Shown here one piece after another: positions 1-9,900 of a DNA stretch of 49,542 nucleotides. Where the stretch lies: assembly GCA_002069975.1 (NCBI GenBank), contig MWCJ01000018.1:1-49542 (forward strand). The letters are read 5' to 3'. A program made the translations under genes and the position numbers. This stretch comes from Bacteroidetes bacterium ADurb.Bin217 (lineage in GTDB: Bacteria; Bacteroidota; Bacteroidia; Bacteroidales; UBA1715). Below the pieces are notes generated by a model. The model was not told the origin of the DNA. It ran no database searches and saw only the letters and a list, made by a program, of their open reading frames with translations. Positions within the stretch are counted from its first letter, which is position 1. Each line of letters begins with the position of its first letter.

Positions 1-3000
1 GTATAAACCACCTTGGTCGGTTGTTCGAATTTTAATAGAATAACTTGATTTTGTCTCAAAATTAAATACAGCATTCGTTTGTAATGTATTGCCTGAAATT
101 GTAAAACTTATATTATCGGTTCCTCCAGCAGCTAAACTATACGTAAACGTATTTGCAGCATCGGGGTCGGTGGATGTTAAAGTTGCTAGTGTTGTGCCTG
201 ATGCAAGATTTTCGTTAATTGCTGAAGACGAAAGAGTAATATTTGTGGGTGCTTCGTTTACATTTGCAACTATAATAGTAAATGTTTTTTCAAAGAACAA
301 TCCACCTTGGTCTGTAGTTCGAATTTTAATAGAATAACTTGATTTTGTCTCAAAATTAAATACAGCATTGGTTTTTAGGGTATTACTTGCAATTGAAAAA
401 CTTGCATTGTCGATTCCGCCAGCAGCTAAACTATACGTAAACGTATTTGCAGCATCGGGGTCGGTGGATGTTAAAGTTGCTAATGTTGTGCCTGATGCAA
501 GATTTTCGTTAATTACTGAAGCTGAAAGAGTAAGGTTTGTTGGGGGGTGGTTTGCTTTAGAAACGCTAATTTTGTTCAAATTAAAACCACCTTTAATTAA
601 CTGTATTTTTAAAATGTGTAAACCTTGCGGTATTGAATATATTGACTCTATATCTTGATAGGTAGCAATTCCACCTGTTGCAGGAATAGAAATTGGAGTC
701 CCAAGTGCAGCACCATCTAAATAATACTGAATGGTACTACCAGCAGTTGCTGCAGCTATTCTTGTTTTGAATAAAAAATCTGTAGATTCTGAAACTTGAA
801 TAATGTATTCAAGCCATTCTCCATCGCGAATCCATCCTATATTATAGCCACCTCCGGTATCGCCGGTGGTTTGTAAGTCAACTCCTTCTGTTGTGCGATA
901 GCTACCGCCATTGTTAGCAATGTCAATATCGTTATATGCGTTTCCTAGTCCGCCAATATTGAAATTTTCCGCTTCAATTATTCCGGGTATAGAGCTCGGT
1001 ATCGTGGGATAAGCTCCGGTAATTTTCACTAAATCCAATAGTACCTTACCACTCGAAGCTGTAGAAGGATCTAAACGCAATTGCTTAATTGTACCTGTCC
1101 AATTTGGATTGGAAGACAAATCAATGATATAATACCTTTGTTTTGTGTCGTTTGCTACAATGGTAAATCCAACTCGTTTTGTGCTGTTGAATGTTCCATC
1201 AGCCGTAGTTGTCCAAAACAACTCTGCACTTGTAGAACCGGTTTGATTTTGCATACCAATAATTACATATTTATATTGTGACGCTGAAAGATTTAAATTA
1301 TTTGGTGATAATACATTCGCATCTGCCCCAGAAATAGTTATTGTATTTATGCTATTTTCAATATTCATTGTTAATCGAGTAGGATTATTCCACCCTTCGG
1401 TACTCGATATGAAATCCCAGTAATTATATAGAGTATTTTCATTATACGTAACAGCCATAGCATCTCGAGGTCCATAAGGGTCTTGCGGATTCCAATATAA
1501 CCAAAGACAGTAACCACCCTCTGAATTCAATGCTTTGCTTGTATTAGATACAACAACTCGAATTGTAGTACTCGGATTTACCATTTGATTGGTGTAGGTA
1601 TATCCATCGGCAGATTGAATTTGATTGGTAATGTCTGTGGTGCCATCATATACAGTAACAGTTGTTCCATCTAACTGTAATTTCTGCATTTTAAGCATAG
1701 GTAAAATTGTTAAACTACTTGGGTTTGAAAATGTAAATTCATACGTTTTTTGACTACCAATTGCTGGCAGGACATCTTCATATTTTTGATTAATTGCTTT
1801 TGCTTCGTACACTCCATTGCCAAAACCATTTGTTGGAGCTACCATTCGTAAATCAAGTTTTTGATTTGGACCTTTTACATAATTTATAATGTCTTTACCT
1901 AATTTTGCAAATGAGCCTGCTTTGTTTTCATTAGCAACATCATACGGATATTTAAGCCAACTTTCAACTACATACATATCGGGACGCATACCTAATCGTT
2001 GGTATAATTGTATTCCCAACATACTTTTTTCATAATATGCTAAATCGAGCTGATCGCGAACAGATTGCGTAGCTGTACAATATGCAGCATCGGGCTGTCC
2101 GTTAAGAGGGTTTTCGGCTGCTGTTGCACCTCCAGTTACAATTATATGATGTTCTCTTCCATTTGCATGAAGCCAATCTTCGTAAGCTTTTATTATTTTC
2201 CTATAATCATCTCGAACAGTTGTATTCGACCAATTCCAATATTCATAAGGAGTGTCTGACACAAAATTGGTGTGTATTGCCGGATTCCCTCCTTTAAAAT
2301 GACTTGTAAACCATTGATATCCATCAAAATTAAAACTCACTTGTTGACCGTTTACTAAAACAGGACTTGTTCCATCATGAGTCATCAATGGGTCGAAAAC
2401 AAGATGTGATGAGATTGAAGTTAGTGGTGTTTTTCCTGGTTCTTTCCAGTCGAAAAATACATGAGCCGCAACAATGTTTGCAGAAACTACCGGATTTTGT
2501 TTATATAATTCTTCGGTAAATGTTTTCCAAATACCATTGCCAACTGGTTTCGAACCAATATATCCACCAGTTGTTCCGCTTCCATACAGTGCAACTAAAT
2601 CTGTTTCATTCCAATCGGGATGTCTCCGTGCTATTCCTCCAAGACCAGCTTTCGGTCCCATATCAATATTAACTTCAGTTAGATTTATACCAGCATTCCT
2701 CATAGGCGTTACTTGGTCGGTCATAATACGTTGTGCCCATATTTTACCGACTTCCGAATCGGGTGCTGTAGGCACATTCCACGCATGAAAATATACCGCA
2801 TTTTCTAATGCAACCGGTTTGTTGCCGATAATTGCAGCAAATTCAGCCCATCTGTTTTTTCCTGCAGTTGGTCCGGGACAATACACTAAATAATTTGTGT
2901 TTAACCAATATTGCTGATGCATTAAATACATATCCATATGTTCACGTACAAATTTCCAATTATCGGGATTGTCAAATAATTGTTCGGAATACATAAATGT

Positions 3001-3114
3001 GCCCCATGCTACTTTTGCAGGATATTTTACGGGACTCGGTTGAAATTGTAATTGAGAAAAAATTTGACTTGTAATCCCTATACAAAGGCAAAAAATAATT
3101 GTAATTTTTTTCAT
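1..3114 (-). CDS. Secreted multidomain protein with unrecognised N-terminal domain, CBM6-like and cadherin-like modules (3' end outside window)
   Basis: The frame is open for 1038 codons from ATG at 3114 to the window edge, so the C-terminus is missing. It begins with a signal peptide (MKKITIIFCLCIGITSQIFS). Residues about 20-555 form a large domain, possibly a glycosidase TIM barrel with a beta-sandwich behind it, that I cannot assign to a family. After it come a 'YWDF..STEGWNNPT' galactose-binding-like module (about 565-705), a CBM6-like module opening with IPGIIEAENF (about 708-855), and two cadherin-like repeats (from about 863 and 958) with the TSTDPDA and FETKSSYSIKIRTTDQGG signatures. 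The accessory modules match those of the next three genes upstream. The role is inferred to be polysaccharide binding and degradation outside the cell. A dedicated operator and promoter lie at 3142-3207, so it can be transcribed separately from the upstream gene. Confidence 0.85.
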   Translation of the reverse strand, partial: MKKITIIFCLCIGITSQIFSQLQFQPSPVKYPAKVAWGTFMYSEQLFDNPDNWKFVREHMDMYLMHQQYWLNTNYLVYCPGPTAGKNRWAEFAAIIGNKPVALENAVYFHAWNVPTAPDSEVGKIWAQRIMTDQVTPMRNAGINLTEVNIDMGPKAGLGGIARRHPDWNETDLVALYGSGTTGGYIGSKPVGNGIWKTFTEELYKQNPVVSANIVAAHVFFDWKEPGKTPLTSISSHLVFDPLMTHDGTSPVLVNGQQVSFNFDGYQWFTSHFKGGNPAIHTNFVSDTPYEYWNWSNTTVRDDYRKIIKAYEDWLHANGREHHIIVTGGATAAENPLNGQPDAAYCTATQSVRDQLDLAYYEKSMLGIQLYQRLGMRPDMYVVESWLKYPYDVANENKAGSFAKLGKDIINYVKGPNQKLDLRMVAPTNGFGNGVYEAKAINQKYEDVLPAIGSQKTYEFTFSNPSSLTILPMLKMQKLQLDGTTVTVYDGTTDITNQIQSADGYTYTNQMVNPSTTIRVVVSNTSKALNSEGGYCLWLYWNPQDPYGPRDAMAVTYNENTLYNYWDFISSTEGWNNPTRLTMNIENSINTITISGADANVLSPNNLNLSASQYKYVIIGMQNQTGSTSAELFWTTTADGTFNSTKRVGFTIVANDTKQRYYIIDLSSNPNWTGTIKQLRLDPSTASSGKVLLDLVKITGAYPTIPSSIPGIIEAENFNIGGLGNAYNDIDIANNGGSYRTTEGVDLQTTGDTGGGYNIGWIRDGEWLEYIIQVSESTDFLFKTRIAAATAGSTIQYYLDGAALGTPISIPATGGIATYQDIESIYSIPQGLHILKIQLIKGGFNLNKISVSKANHPPTNLTLSASVINENLASGTTLATLTSTDPDAANTFTYSLAAGGIDNASFSIASNTLKTNAVFNFETKSSYSIKIRTTDQGGLFFEKTFTIIVANVNEAPTNITLSSSAINENLASGTTLATLTSTDPDAANTFTYSLAAGGTDNISFTISGNTLQTNAVFNFETKSSYSIKIRTTDQGGLY

Positions 3115-3141
3115 ACCGAATTTTCTTTAAATGAATTTTCA

Positions 3142-3207
3142 CAAAGTTCGATTGTAATTGTAAAAAGCTCTTATAGAAATGTTACAAAAAAGTATAACCA
3201 TGTTACA
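3142..3207 (-). promoter_or_regulatory. HTCS-type operator and promoter of the first secreted protein gene
   Basis: On the minus strand two TGTAAC half-sites lie 21 bp apart (3207-3202 and 3186-3181) with TTATACT between them. A GAACTTTG box (3149-3142), one base off the TAnnTTTG -7 consensus, follows after 31 nt, and the start codon is 27 nt further on. The same arrangement occurs at 6850-6916 and 14679-14745. The first half-site directly abuts the TAA stop of the upstream gene. Binding by the neighbouring regulator is inferred. Confidence 0.65.
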
Positions 3208-6200
3208 TTACCTATTCATCCAATACCCCTTGCCTTGTTCGAAGTTTTGAATAGAATTCGTAGTGCCATTTGGTACCCAAAACCCATCGAAATTTTTAAT
3301 CATTTTACAATTGGTTGTGTTGAAATAATTGGATATTGGCGTAGGGGCGAATAATAATTCGCCCACGCCCACGCCCGTACACGGATATCCAATTAATTGC
3401 CACCCCGTGGGGGCGAAAAATTTTTCGCCCGTACAAGGAATTCCCGAAATCGCAATTGTTCCCGCCGCATTCATATTCACCAAATATCCTTTGCCCGGTT
3501 CTAAGGTTTGCAATGAATTAAATTGTTCCGGTTGGTTAGGTTTCCAAAATCCATCGGCATTTTTTACGTTTTTCACGTCTTTTCCCGTAAAGATGCGATT
3601 TATCGCGTTTCCACCATTGGCGGTGTCAATCACCGAAACCGATATCAAATTCCAACCTTTTGCTAATGCAATTGTTTGTTTTTGCACCGCATCGGTACAT
3701 ATAAGTTTATCAATATTAAATCCTGCAGTATTTGATTGAATGCGAATTACGTGTGTGCTTATTGCTAATTTTTTGTTTGTTACAATATTCACCGCTTGAT
3801 ATGTTGTATATGCTCCGGTATTAGGTATTGTAATTTCGGGAGTAATGATTTCTCCATTGAGTAATATTGATATCCTTGCTGTGTTAACCGGAGATGATAC
3901 CCAGGCTTGCATATTGTAAAATGTTTCTTTTTGAATCTGTACAATATATTCCATCCATTCACCGGCAGAAGTCCAACCAACAACAAAGTTATCTGGTTCC
4001 TGAGGGTGTATAGTAATGTCAACTCCTTCGTTAGTTCGGTATTGATTGCCAGAATTTGTTGTTGGTGTAGCATCATTATATGCATTTCTTTGACCTCCTT
4101 TGTTAAAATTTTCTGCTTGTATGGTGCCGGGAATAGCAGCCGCAGTAGTAGGATATGCTCCTGTAATTTTAATGAAATCTACTTGTAATGAACCATTTGC
4201 CGCAATGGTAGGGTCGAGGCGAAGTTGTTTCAACGCCCCTGTCCAGTTTGGATTTGCAGAGAGGTCAACAATATAGTATCGTTGTTGTGTATCGTTGGCA
4301 ATAATAGGAATAGCAACTCGTTTGGTGCTATTAAAACTTGGCGATTCGTAGGTTGTCCAAAATAGTTCAGCTGTGGTAGAGTTTGTTTGATTTTGCATAC
4401 AAATTACCACATATTTGTTCTCCGATGTTGTAATATTCAAATTATCAATAGAATGTATAAACGGGTCGGTTCCTGTAATTGAAAATGTGGCAACGCTACT
4501 CGCAGCAGCTGCAGTTAGGTTATTTGGACTATTCCAACCTTCGAGGTCGGAAACAAAATCCCAATATGTTGGTTCTTCAACATTATTTATAGTAATAGTA
4601 AATATTTTTTCAAAGTATAAACCACCTTGGTCGGTTGTTCGAATTTTAATAGAATAACTTGATTTTGTCTCAAAATTAAATACAGCATTGGTTTTTAGAG
4701 CATTACCTGTAATTGTAAAACTTGCATTATCGGTTCCGCCTGTAGCAAAGGTGTAAGTGTAAGTATTTCCTATGTTTCCAAACAATGTAGAAAAATTTCC
4801 TATTACTGTTCCTACCGGTTTATTTTCTTGAATAGCAGAATTTGATAATACAATTTTATCCGGAATATATCTAAAGTTAAATCGTGCATCGGGAGCAGCA
4901 TCTCCCATATCCAAAAAATTAAGTGGATCATTATACACACCCCCAAGTCCATTCGAAGCATTTACAGAATTGTCTGACCATTTAAAATCAAATCCATTTT
5001 GATTTAACAACGAACGTTCAATTACAAGATGCATTTTATTACCCGACATTGTAAATTGAACATTTTTATACCCTGCCCATGAGGTGCCATTGTATTTATG
5101 CAAAACTGCTGTTGTAGTGCTATACGAATTTATAAGCAAATCGTAACCATTCCAACCTGTTGCAGGATTCATATCACTATCAATAAAAAGATTCATACAT
5201 CCCTTATCATTTGGAATAAGTTGGATTGCTTCAGCAGTTTCAACATAAAAAAATGCATGTACATCATTCAAAGAAACTTTTGCGGTAATAATATCATTTC
5301 TGCCGGAATTATTTATATACGTTGTAAAATCTGCAAAAGCTTTATGATTTCTTGCATACGTGTCGCCTATCATATCACGAAATTCAGGAGTTATTCTGTT
5401 CCATTGACTAAAATCGATATTTAAATTTATATCGGTTTGAACCGTTGCTTTTGGAATAGCTCTTGCTCCCTTATATTTTCTAATGTTTGCTGCTAATTGA
5501 TAGTAAAAATTGTCGCCAAAACCTAAGCCTTGTTTATCTTTCATAGGTTCGATATCACGAGAAAATTCAGGATTAAAACAATCTACAAAGTAATCATCAT
5601 ATTCAGGTTTTGTTGGATCAACTTTATATGTATTTGCTATTATTTGTCCACTTGCCAAACCATTTATGCTACTTGCCCAACGCCCGGCAAACCATTCGTT
5701 CCACCCGGTAACTAAAATTACTGATGGATTTTTAGAAATAGCATAGTCAAAATGTTCTTGAAATCCTAACCCTTTACCGGAAGATCCATTCAGTGTTAAA
5801 CTAAATTCAAAGTCATTCACCATTGGTCTTGTTGAACTAAATTTTGCCGACTTGAAAGTAGGATTTGTACTCACATTACTTCTCCCTCCATTTCCATTTG
5901 CCCAAAATCCACACATTACTACCATTTGTTCTAATACAGATTTGTCGGAATTATAACCAGGAGCTTGAGGATACGTGTCTGCCCATAACCAAGTATCCTT
6001 TCCTAATGTTTCTTTGTAAAGTGCTCCAGATTCATTTGCCCAAGATCGTCTTATAGTAAAATAGTTTACAATCTCTCTATTTTTTTCAATATCATTCCAC
6101 CAATCTTGAGCAACATTATCGTATGGGGTATTTAATAATGTTTTAACTTCACTGACACTTGTTGCATAAAAAAGTTTTGGGTTTCCCAAAATTAGGGGTT

Positions 6201-6831
6201 TTCCATCCCATTGATAAAATAACTCATTGTATTTACCAGATTTTAAAAAATCATTATATACCGATTTAATAAATTTATACCCTGTGAGAGGAGTTTCGCC
6301 AAAGAAGAAAACAATTTGAGGTGTTTTGCCGCCCTTTTGTCTTATATCTAAATAAATATCAAGTATTTTTTTTTCAGTTGTAATATACATTGAACTATTT
6401 GAATTGTCAAAAAAGATAAAATCTACCCCGGCATTTACAAGCATGGCTGCATGTTTTCTTATTACCCATTCATCATCAGATTTATAGTATCCAAAATACG
6501 GTTCGCTCCAGAAATGAGCATACCCTCGATTTCCTTTGTGCATCGTTTCCCATACTTTAGGAATCCCTCCATCAATGTATGCTTGAGTATGATCAATAAC
6601 TCCTTGAGCTGGATCTCCGGAATGCCAAACAAAATAGAACATTCCAACATCTTTTTTGTTTTTAGGATTACCAACGGTTTCATTTGTTGGTATATTCCTT
6701 TTTATGTTATCCGTTGCAACCCATGTGTCTGAATATAAATCACGATAGGGAATGGTTGTAGTTTGACACAATGTTGTTTTGTAACCAACAAGTAATAAAA
6801 AATGTAACATTAAAAATAGTATCGTTTTCAT
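3208..6831 (-). CDS. Secreted GH71/GH99-like glycoside hydrolase with CBM6-like and C-terminal GWNLIS module
   Basis: The protein has 1207 aa and an N-terminal signal peptide. Residues about 25-475 resemble the GH71/GH99-like (WbsX-like) barrels of Bacteroidota: YFVWHSGD, HFWSEPYFGYY, GVDFIFFDNSNS and GWNEWFAGRW are visible. These families act on alpha-mannan-like or related glycans, but the substrate here is not determinable. A DOMON/CBM9-like beta-sandwich follows (about 480-650), then one cadherin-like repeat (660-750), a YWDF module (755-895), a CBM6-like module beginning IPGTIQAENF (900-1045) and the two-lobed C-terminal module (1050-1207, ending GKGYWMNR). Two palindromic repeats lie in frame within that last module, the first expanded by a hexamer that adds an extra VG. 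The start at 6831 is supported by a promoter 19 nt upstream whose spacing equals that of the gene starting at 14660. Confidence 0.88.
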   Translation of the reverse strand: MKTILFLMLHFLLLVGYKTTLCQTTTIPYRDLYSDTWVATDNIKRNIPTNETVGNPKNKKDVGMFYFVWHSGDPAQGVIDHTQAYIDGGIPKVWETMHKGNRGYAHFWSEPYFGYYKSDDEWVIRKHAAMLVNAGVDFIFFDNSNSSMYITTEKKILDIYLDIRQKGGKTPQIVFFFGETPLTGYKFIKSVYNDFLKSGKYNELFYQWDGKPLILGNPKLFYATSVSEVKTLLNTPYDNVAQDWWNDIEKNREIVNYFTIRRSWANESGALYKETLGKDTWLWADTYPQAPGYNSDKSVLEQMVVMCGFWANGNGGRSNVSTNPTFKSAKFSSTRPMVNDFEFSLTLNGSSGKGLGFQEHFDYAISKNPSVILVTGWNEWFAGRWASSINGLASGQIIANTYKVDPTKPEYDDYFVDCFNPEFSRDIEPMKDKQGLGFGDNFYYQLAANIRKYKGARAIPKATVQTDINLNIDFSQWNRITPEFRDMIGDTYARNHKAFADFTTYINNSGRNDIITAKVSLNDVHAFFYVETAEAIQLIPNDKGCMNLFIDSDMNPATGWNGYDLLINSYSTTTAVLHKYNGTSWAGYKNVQFTMSGNKMHLVIERSLLNQNGFDFKWSDNSVNASNGLGGVYNDPLNFLDMGDAAPDARFNFRYIPDKIVLSNSAIQENKPVGTVIGNFSTLFGNIGNTYTYTFATGGTDNASFTITGNALKTNAVFNFETKSSYSIKIRTTDQGGLYFEKIFTITINNVEEPTYWDFVSDLEGWNSPNNLTAAAASSVATFSITGTDPFIHSIDNLNITTSENKYVVICMQNQTNSTTAELFWTTYESPSFNSTKRVAIPIIANDTQQRYYIVDLSANPNWTGALKQLRLDPTIAANGSLQVDFIKITGAYPTTAAAIPGTIQAENFNKGGQRNAYNDATPTTNSGNQYRTNEGVDITIHPQEPDNFVVGWTSAGEWMEYIVQIQKETFYNMQAWVSSPVNTARISILLNGEIITPEITIPNTGAYTTYQAVNIVTNKKLAISTHVIRIQSNTAGFNIDKLICTDAVQKQTIALAKGWNLISVSVIDTANGGNAINRIFTGKDVKNVKNADGFWKPNQPEQFNSLQTLEPGKGYLVNMNAAGTIAISGIPCTGEKFFAPTGWQLIGYPCTGVGVGELLFAPTPISNYFNTTNCKMIKNFDGFWVPNGTTNSIQNFEQGKGYWMNR
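3341..3380. repeat. In-frame palindromic element, copy 1 (expanded form)
   Basis: The arms GGGCGAAT and ATTCGCCC flank an AATA loop. The right side carries three tandem CGCCCA-type hexamers instead of the two found at 7050-7083. On the coding strand it encodes CTGVGVGELLFAPT inside the C-terminal module of the GH71/99-like protein. Confidence 0.8.
3407..3434. repeat. In-frame palindromic element, copy 2
   Basis: This 28-bp element has a perfect 20-bp palindromic core (GGGCGAAAAA/TTTTTCGCCC). It encodes CTGEKFFAPT in the loop just before the GWQLIG strand. Confidence 0.8.
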
Positions 6832-6849
6832 AGAATTTATTTTTTACTA

Positions 6850-6916
6850 CAAAAATCAGATACTTTACAAGTTGAGGGATAACACTTGAGTTACAAAACA
6901 GTATAAAAATGTTACA
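6850..6916 (-). promoter_or_regulatory. HTCS-type operator and promoter of the GH71/99-like gene
   Basis: Two TGTAAC half-sites lie 21 bp apart on the minus strand (6916-6911 and 6895-6890), with TTATACT between. A GATTTTTG box (6857-6850) follows exactly 32 nt downstream, and ATG lies 18 nt after it. About 90 bp here are closely similar to 14658-14747, so promoter and operator were duplicated together or kept under selection. Confidence 0.7.
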
Positions 6917-9900
6917 TTACCTCTTCATCCAATACCCCTTGCCTTGTTCAAAGTTTTGAATAGAATTCGTGGTGCCAAATGGCACCCAAAACCCATCGAA
7001 ATTTTTAATCATTTTACAATTGGTTGTGTTGAAATAATTGGATATTGGCGTAGGGGCGAATAATAATTCGCCCACGCCCGTACACGGAAATCCAATTAAT
7101 TGCCACCCCGTGGGGGCGAATAATATTTCGCCCGTACACGGAATCCCTGAAATTGTAATCGTTCCCGCCGTATTCATATATACTAAATATCCATTTCCAG
7201 GTTCTAAGGTTTGCAATGAATTAAATTGATTCGGTTGGTTAGGTTTCCAAAATCCATCGGCATTTTTTACGATTTTCACGTCCTTTCCCGTAAAGATTCG
7301 ATGTATCGCGTTTCCATCATTGGCGGTTTCAATCACCGAAACAGATATCAAATTCCAACCTTTTGCTAATGCAATTGTTTGTGTTTGCACCGCATCGTTA
7401 CATATAAGTTTATCAATATTAAATCCTGCAGTATTTGCTTGAATACGAATTACGTGTGTGCCTATTGCTAATTTTTTGTTTGTTACAACATTTACCGCTT
7501 GATATGTTGTGTATGCTCCGGTATTAGGTATTACAATTTCGGGAGTAATGATTTCTCCGTCGATTACTATTGATATCCTTGCTGTGTTACCTGTAGATGA
7601 TACCCAGGCTTGCATATTGTAAAATGTTTCTTTTTGAATCTGTACAATATATTCCATCCACTCACCGGCAGAAGTCCATCCAACAACAAAGTTACCTGGT
7701 TCTTGAGGGTGAACAGCAATGTCAACTCCTTCGGTAGTTCTGTATTGATTGCCAGAATTTGTTGTTGGTGTAGCATCATTATATGCATTTCCTTGACCTC
7801 CTTTGTTAAAGTTTTCTGCTTGTATGGTGCCGGGAATAGCAGCCACAGAAGTAGGATATGCTCCTGTAATTTTAATGAAATCTACTTGTACAGAACCACT
7901 TGCCGCAATAGTAGGGTCGAGGCGAAGTTGTTTTAATACTCCTGTCCAGTTAGGATTTGCAGAGAGGTCAACAATATAGTATCGTTGTTGTGTATCGTTG
8001 ACAACAATAGGAATAGAAACCCGACGAGTGCTGCTGAATCCGGGAGCATCATAGGTAGCCCAAAATAGTTCGGCAGTAGAAGCAGTAGTTTTGTTTTGCA
8101 TACGAATTACAACAATGTTAAAGAGTTCAGCATTGGCATTAAGGTAATCAAGAGAATATACATTAGGATCTGAGCCGGTAATTGTCATAGAGTTACAACC
8201 GTTAGATTGAATCATAGTCAGATTATGCGGGTTTTTCCAACCATCGAGAGAATCGGTGAAATCCCAATAGAGATTGTCGTAGATATCGGTAATAGAGATA
8301 GTGAAATTTTTTTCGAAAAACAATCCGCCAATATCGGTAGTTCTAATAGTAATTGAATATGTTTTTTTAGATTCAAAATCAAACATTGCATTAGATATAA
8401 GAATGTTGTTTTCAATTGTAAAGAATTGGTTGTCTGAAGAATTTCCAGAGAGGGAGAAAGAGAACGAGTCACCAATGTTTGGGTCGGTAGTAGAAAGGGA
8501 GCCTACTACCGACCCCACAACACGGTTTTCAGATATTGATGAATTTGTTAATGAAATATTTGTAGGAGAGAGGTTTTGGGTAAATACAATTTTATCAATG
8601 TTATATCCTGCTGAAACTGTTAGAAGTTTTAAGAGATGAATACCACTTTCAATTTTCACAAGTTTTGTGATTTTATTATATGTATTATAATCTCCTGTTG
8701 CAGGTAATGTAATAACTGTTAATATTTCAGTACCATCAACAAGTAATGAAATCTTCGAATTATCAGCTGGAGCAGAATAATATATGTCAATAAAATAATC
8801 GGTTTGTTGTTCTACATTAACAATATATTCTAACCACTCTCCATTAGCAATCCAACCGACAATATTATTGTTAGGAATTGTTGGATGATTAGCAATATCA
8901 ACAGATTCAATTATTCTATAGTTATTTCCATAGTTTGAAAATGGTGTAGTTTCATAATATGCATTATTGTATTCGCCATAATTGAAGTTTTCGATTTCAA
9001 TTGTGCCAGGTATATTTACAATAGCAGTAGGATAAGCCCCTACAAGTTTTATGAAATCGACTTTAACAGTACCCGTTGATGCAGTTGAAGGATCGAGTCT
9101 TAATTGTTTTATAATACCTGTCCAATTAGGATTTTTAGATAAATCAATAAAATAATATCGTTGTTGATTATTGTCATTAGGAACAATTGAAAAACTTATT
9201 CTATTAGTGCTATTAAAATTAGGATTAGTTGTTGTTGTCCAAAAAAGTTCAGCTGTAGATGCAGTACTCTGATTTTGAAGTCTTACAATAACATATTTAT
9301 ATTGAGATGTTGATACGAGTAAATTGTCAGGTGATAATACGTGAGGGTCTGCAGCATTAACTTTCATCCAATTAATACCATTCACAATATTCATAGTCAT
9401 GTTTGTTGGCGAATTCCAACCTTCGGTACTCGTTTCGAAATTCCAATAGGTAATAGATTTGCATGAAGCCCAATTATTACTTTCTAAAATTTTATTTTTG
9501 ATATAATTACCAGAAGGAGATGAATTATTCCATAAATTATTATTGCACGAACCTTGAATTAATGCACATGCAGAACCTGGACCATCTGCAAAATTATGAT
9601 TACACCAACTCACAATCTGATTCCCTGGATTATTTCCATTCCATAAGTTTAGCCACGTGTCAGAAGCTTCATAATCTAGTTCTCCATCCCCTGTGTATGT
9701 GCATACTCCCCATTCTGCGGCGAAAATTGGAATTTTATCGGAAGCATAATTAAATTTAGAAAATACATTATCATGACTAGCTGCATATATATGTAAACAA
9801 TACAAAACATTATAGCTTAGGCTTTCTGGTAATGGATCATTTGCTGCAATATCTACATCTTGACAATATGATGGTGTAGGTACAATAATTAATGCATATG

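Noticed and set aside
3341-3434. Palindromes read as a CRISPR array or transcription terminators
   Set aside because: They are only paired, lie within coding frames at fixed module positions and have no spacer regularity or T-run.
3329-3739. Plus-strand ORF beginning MDIGVGANNNSPTP and its relatives at 7038 and 18929
   Set aside because: These are antisense shadows of the conserved C-terminal modules; the similarity among them is explained by the minus-strand genes.
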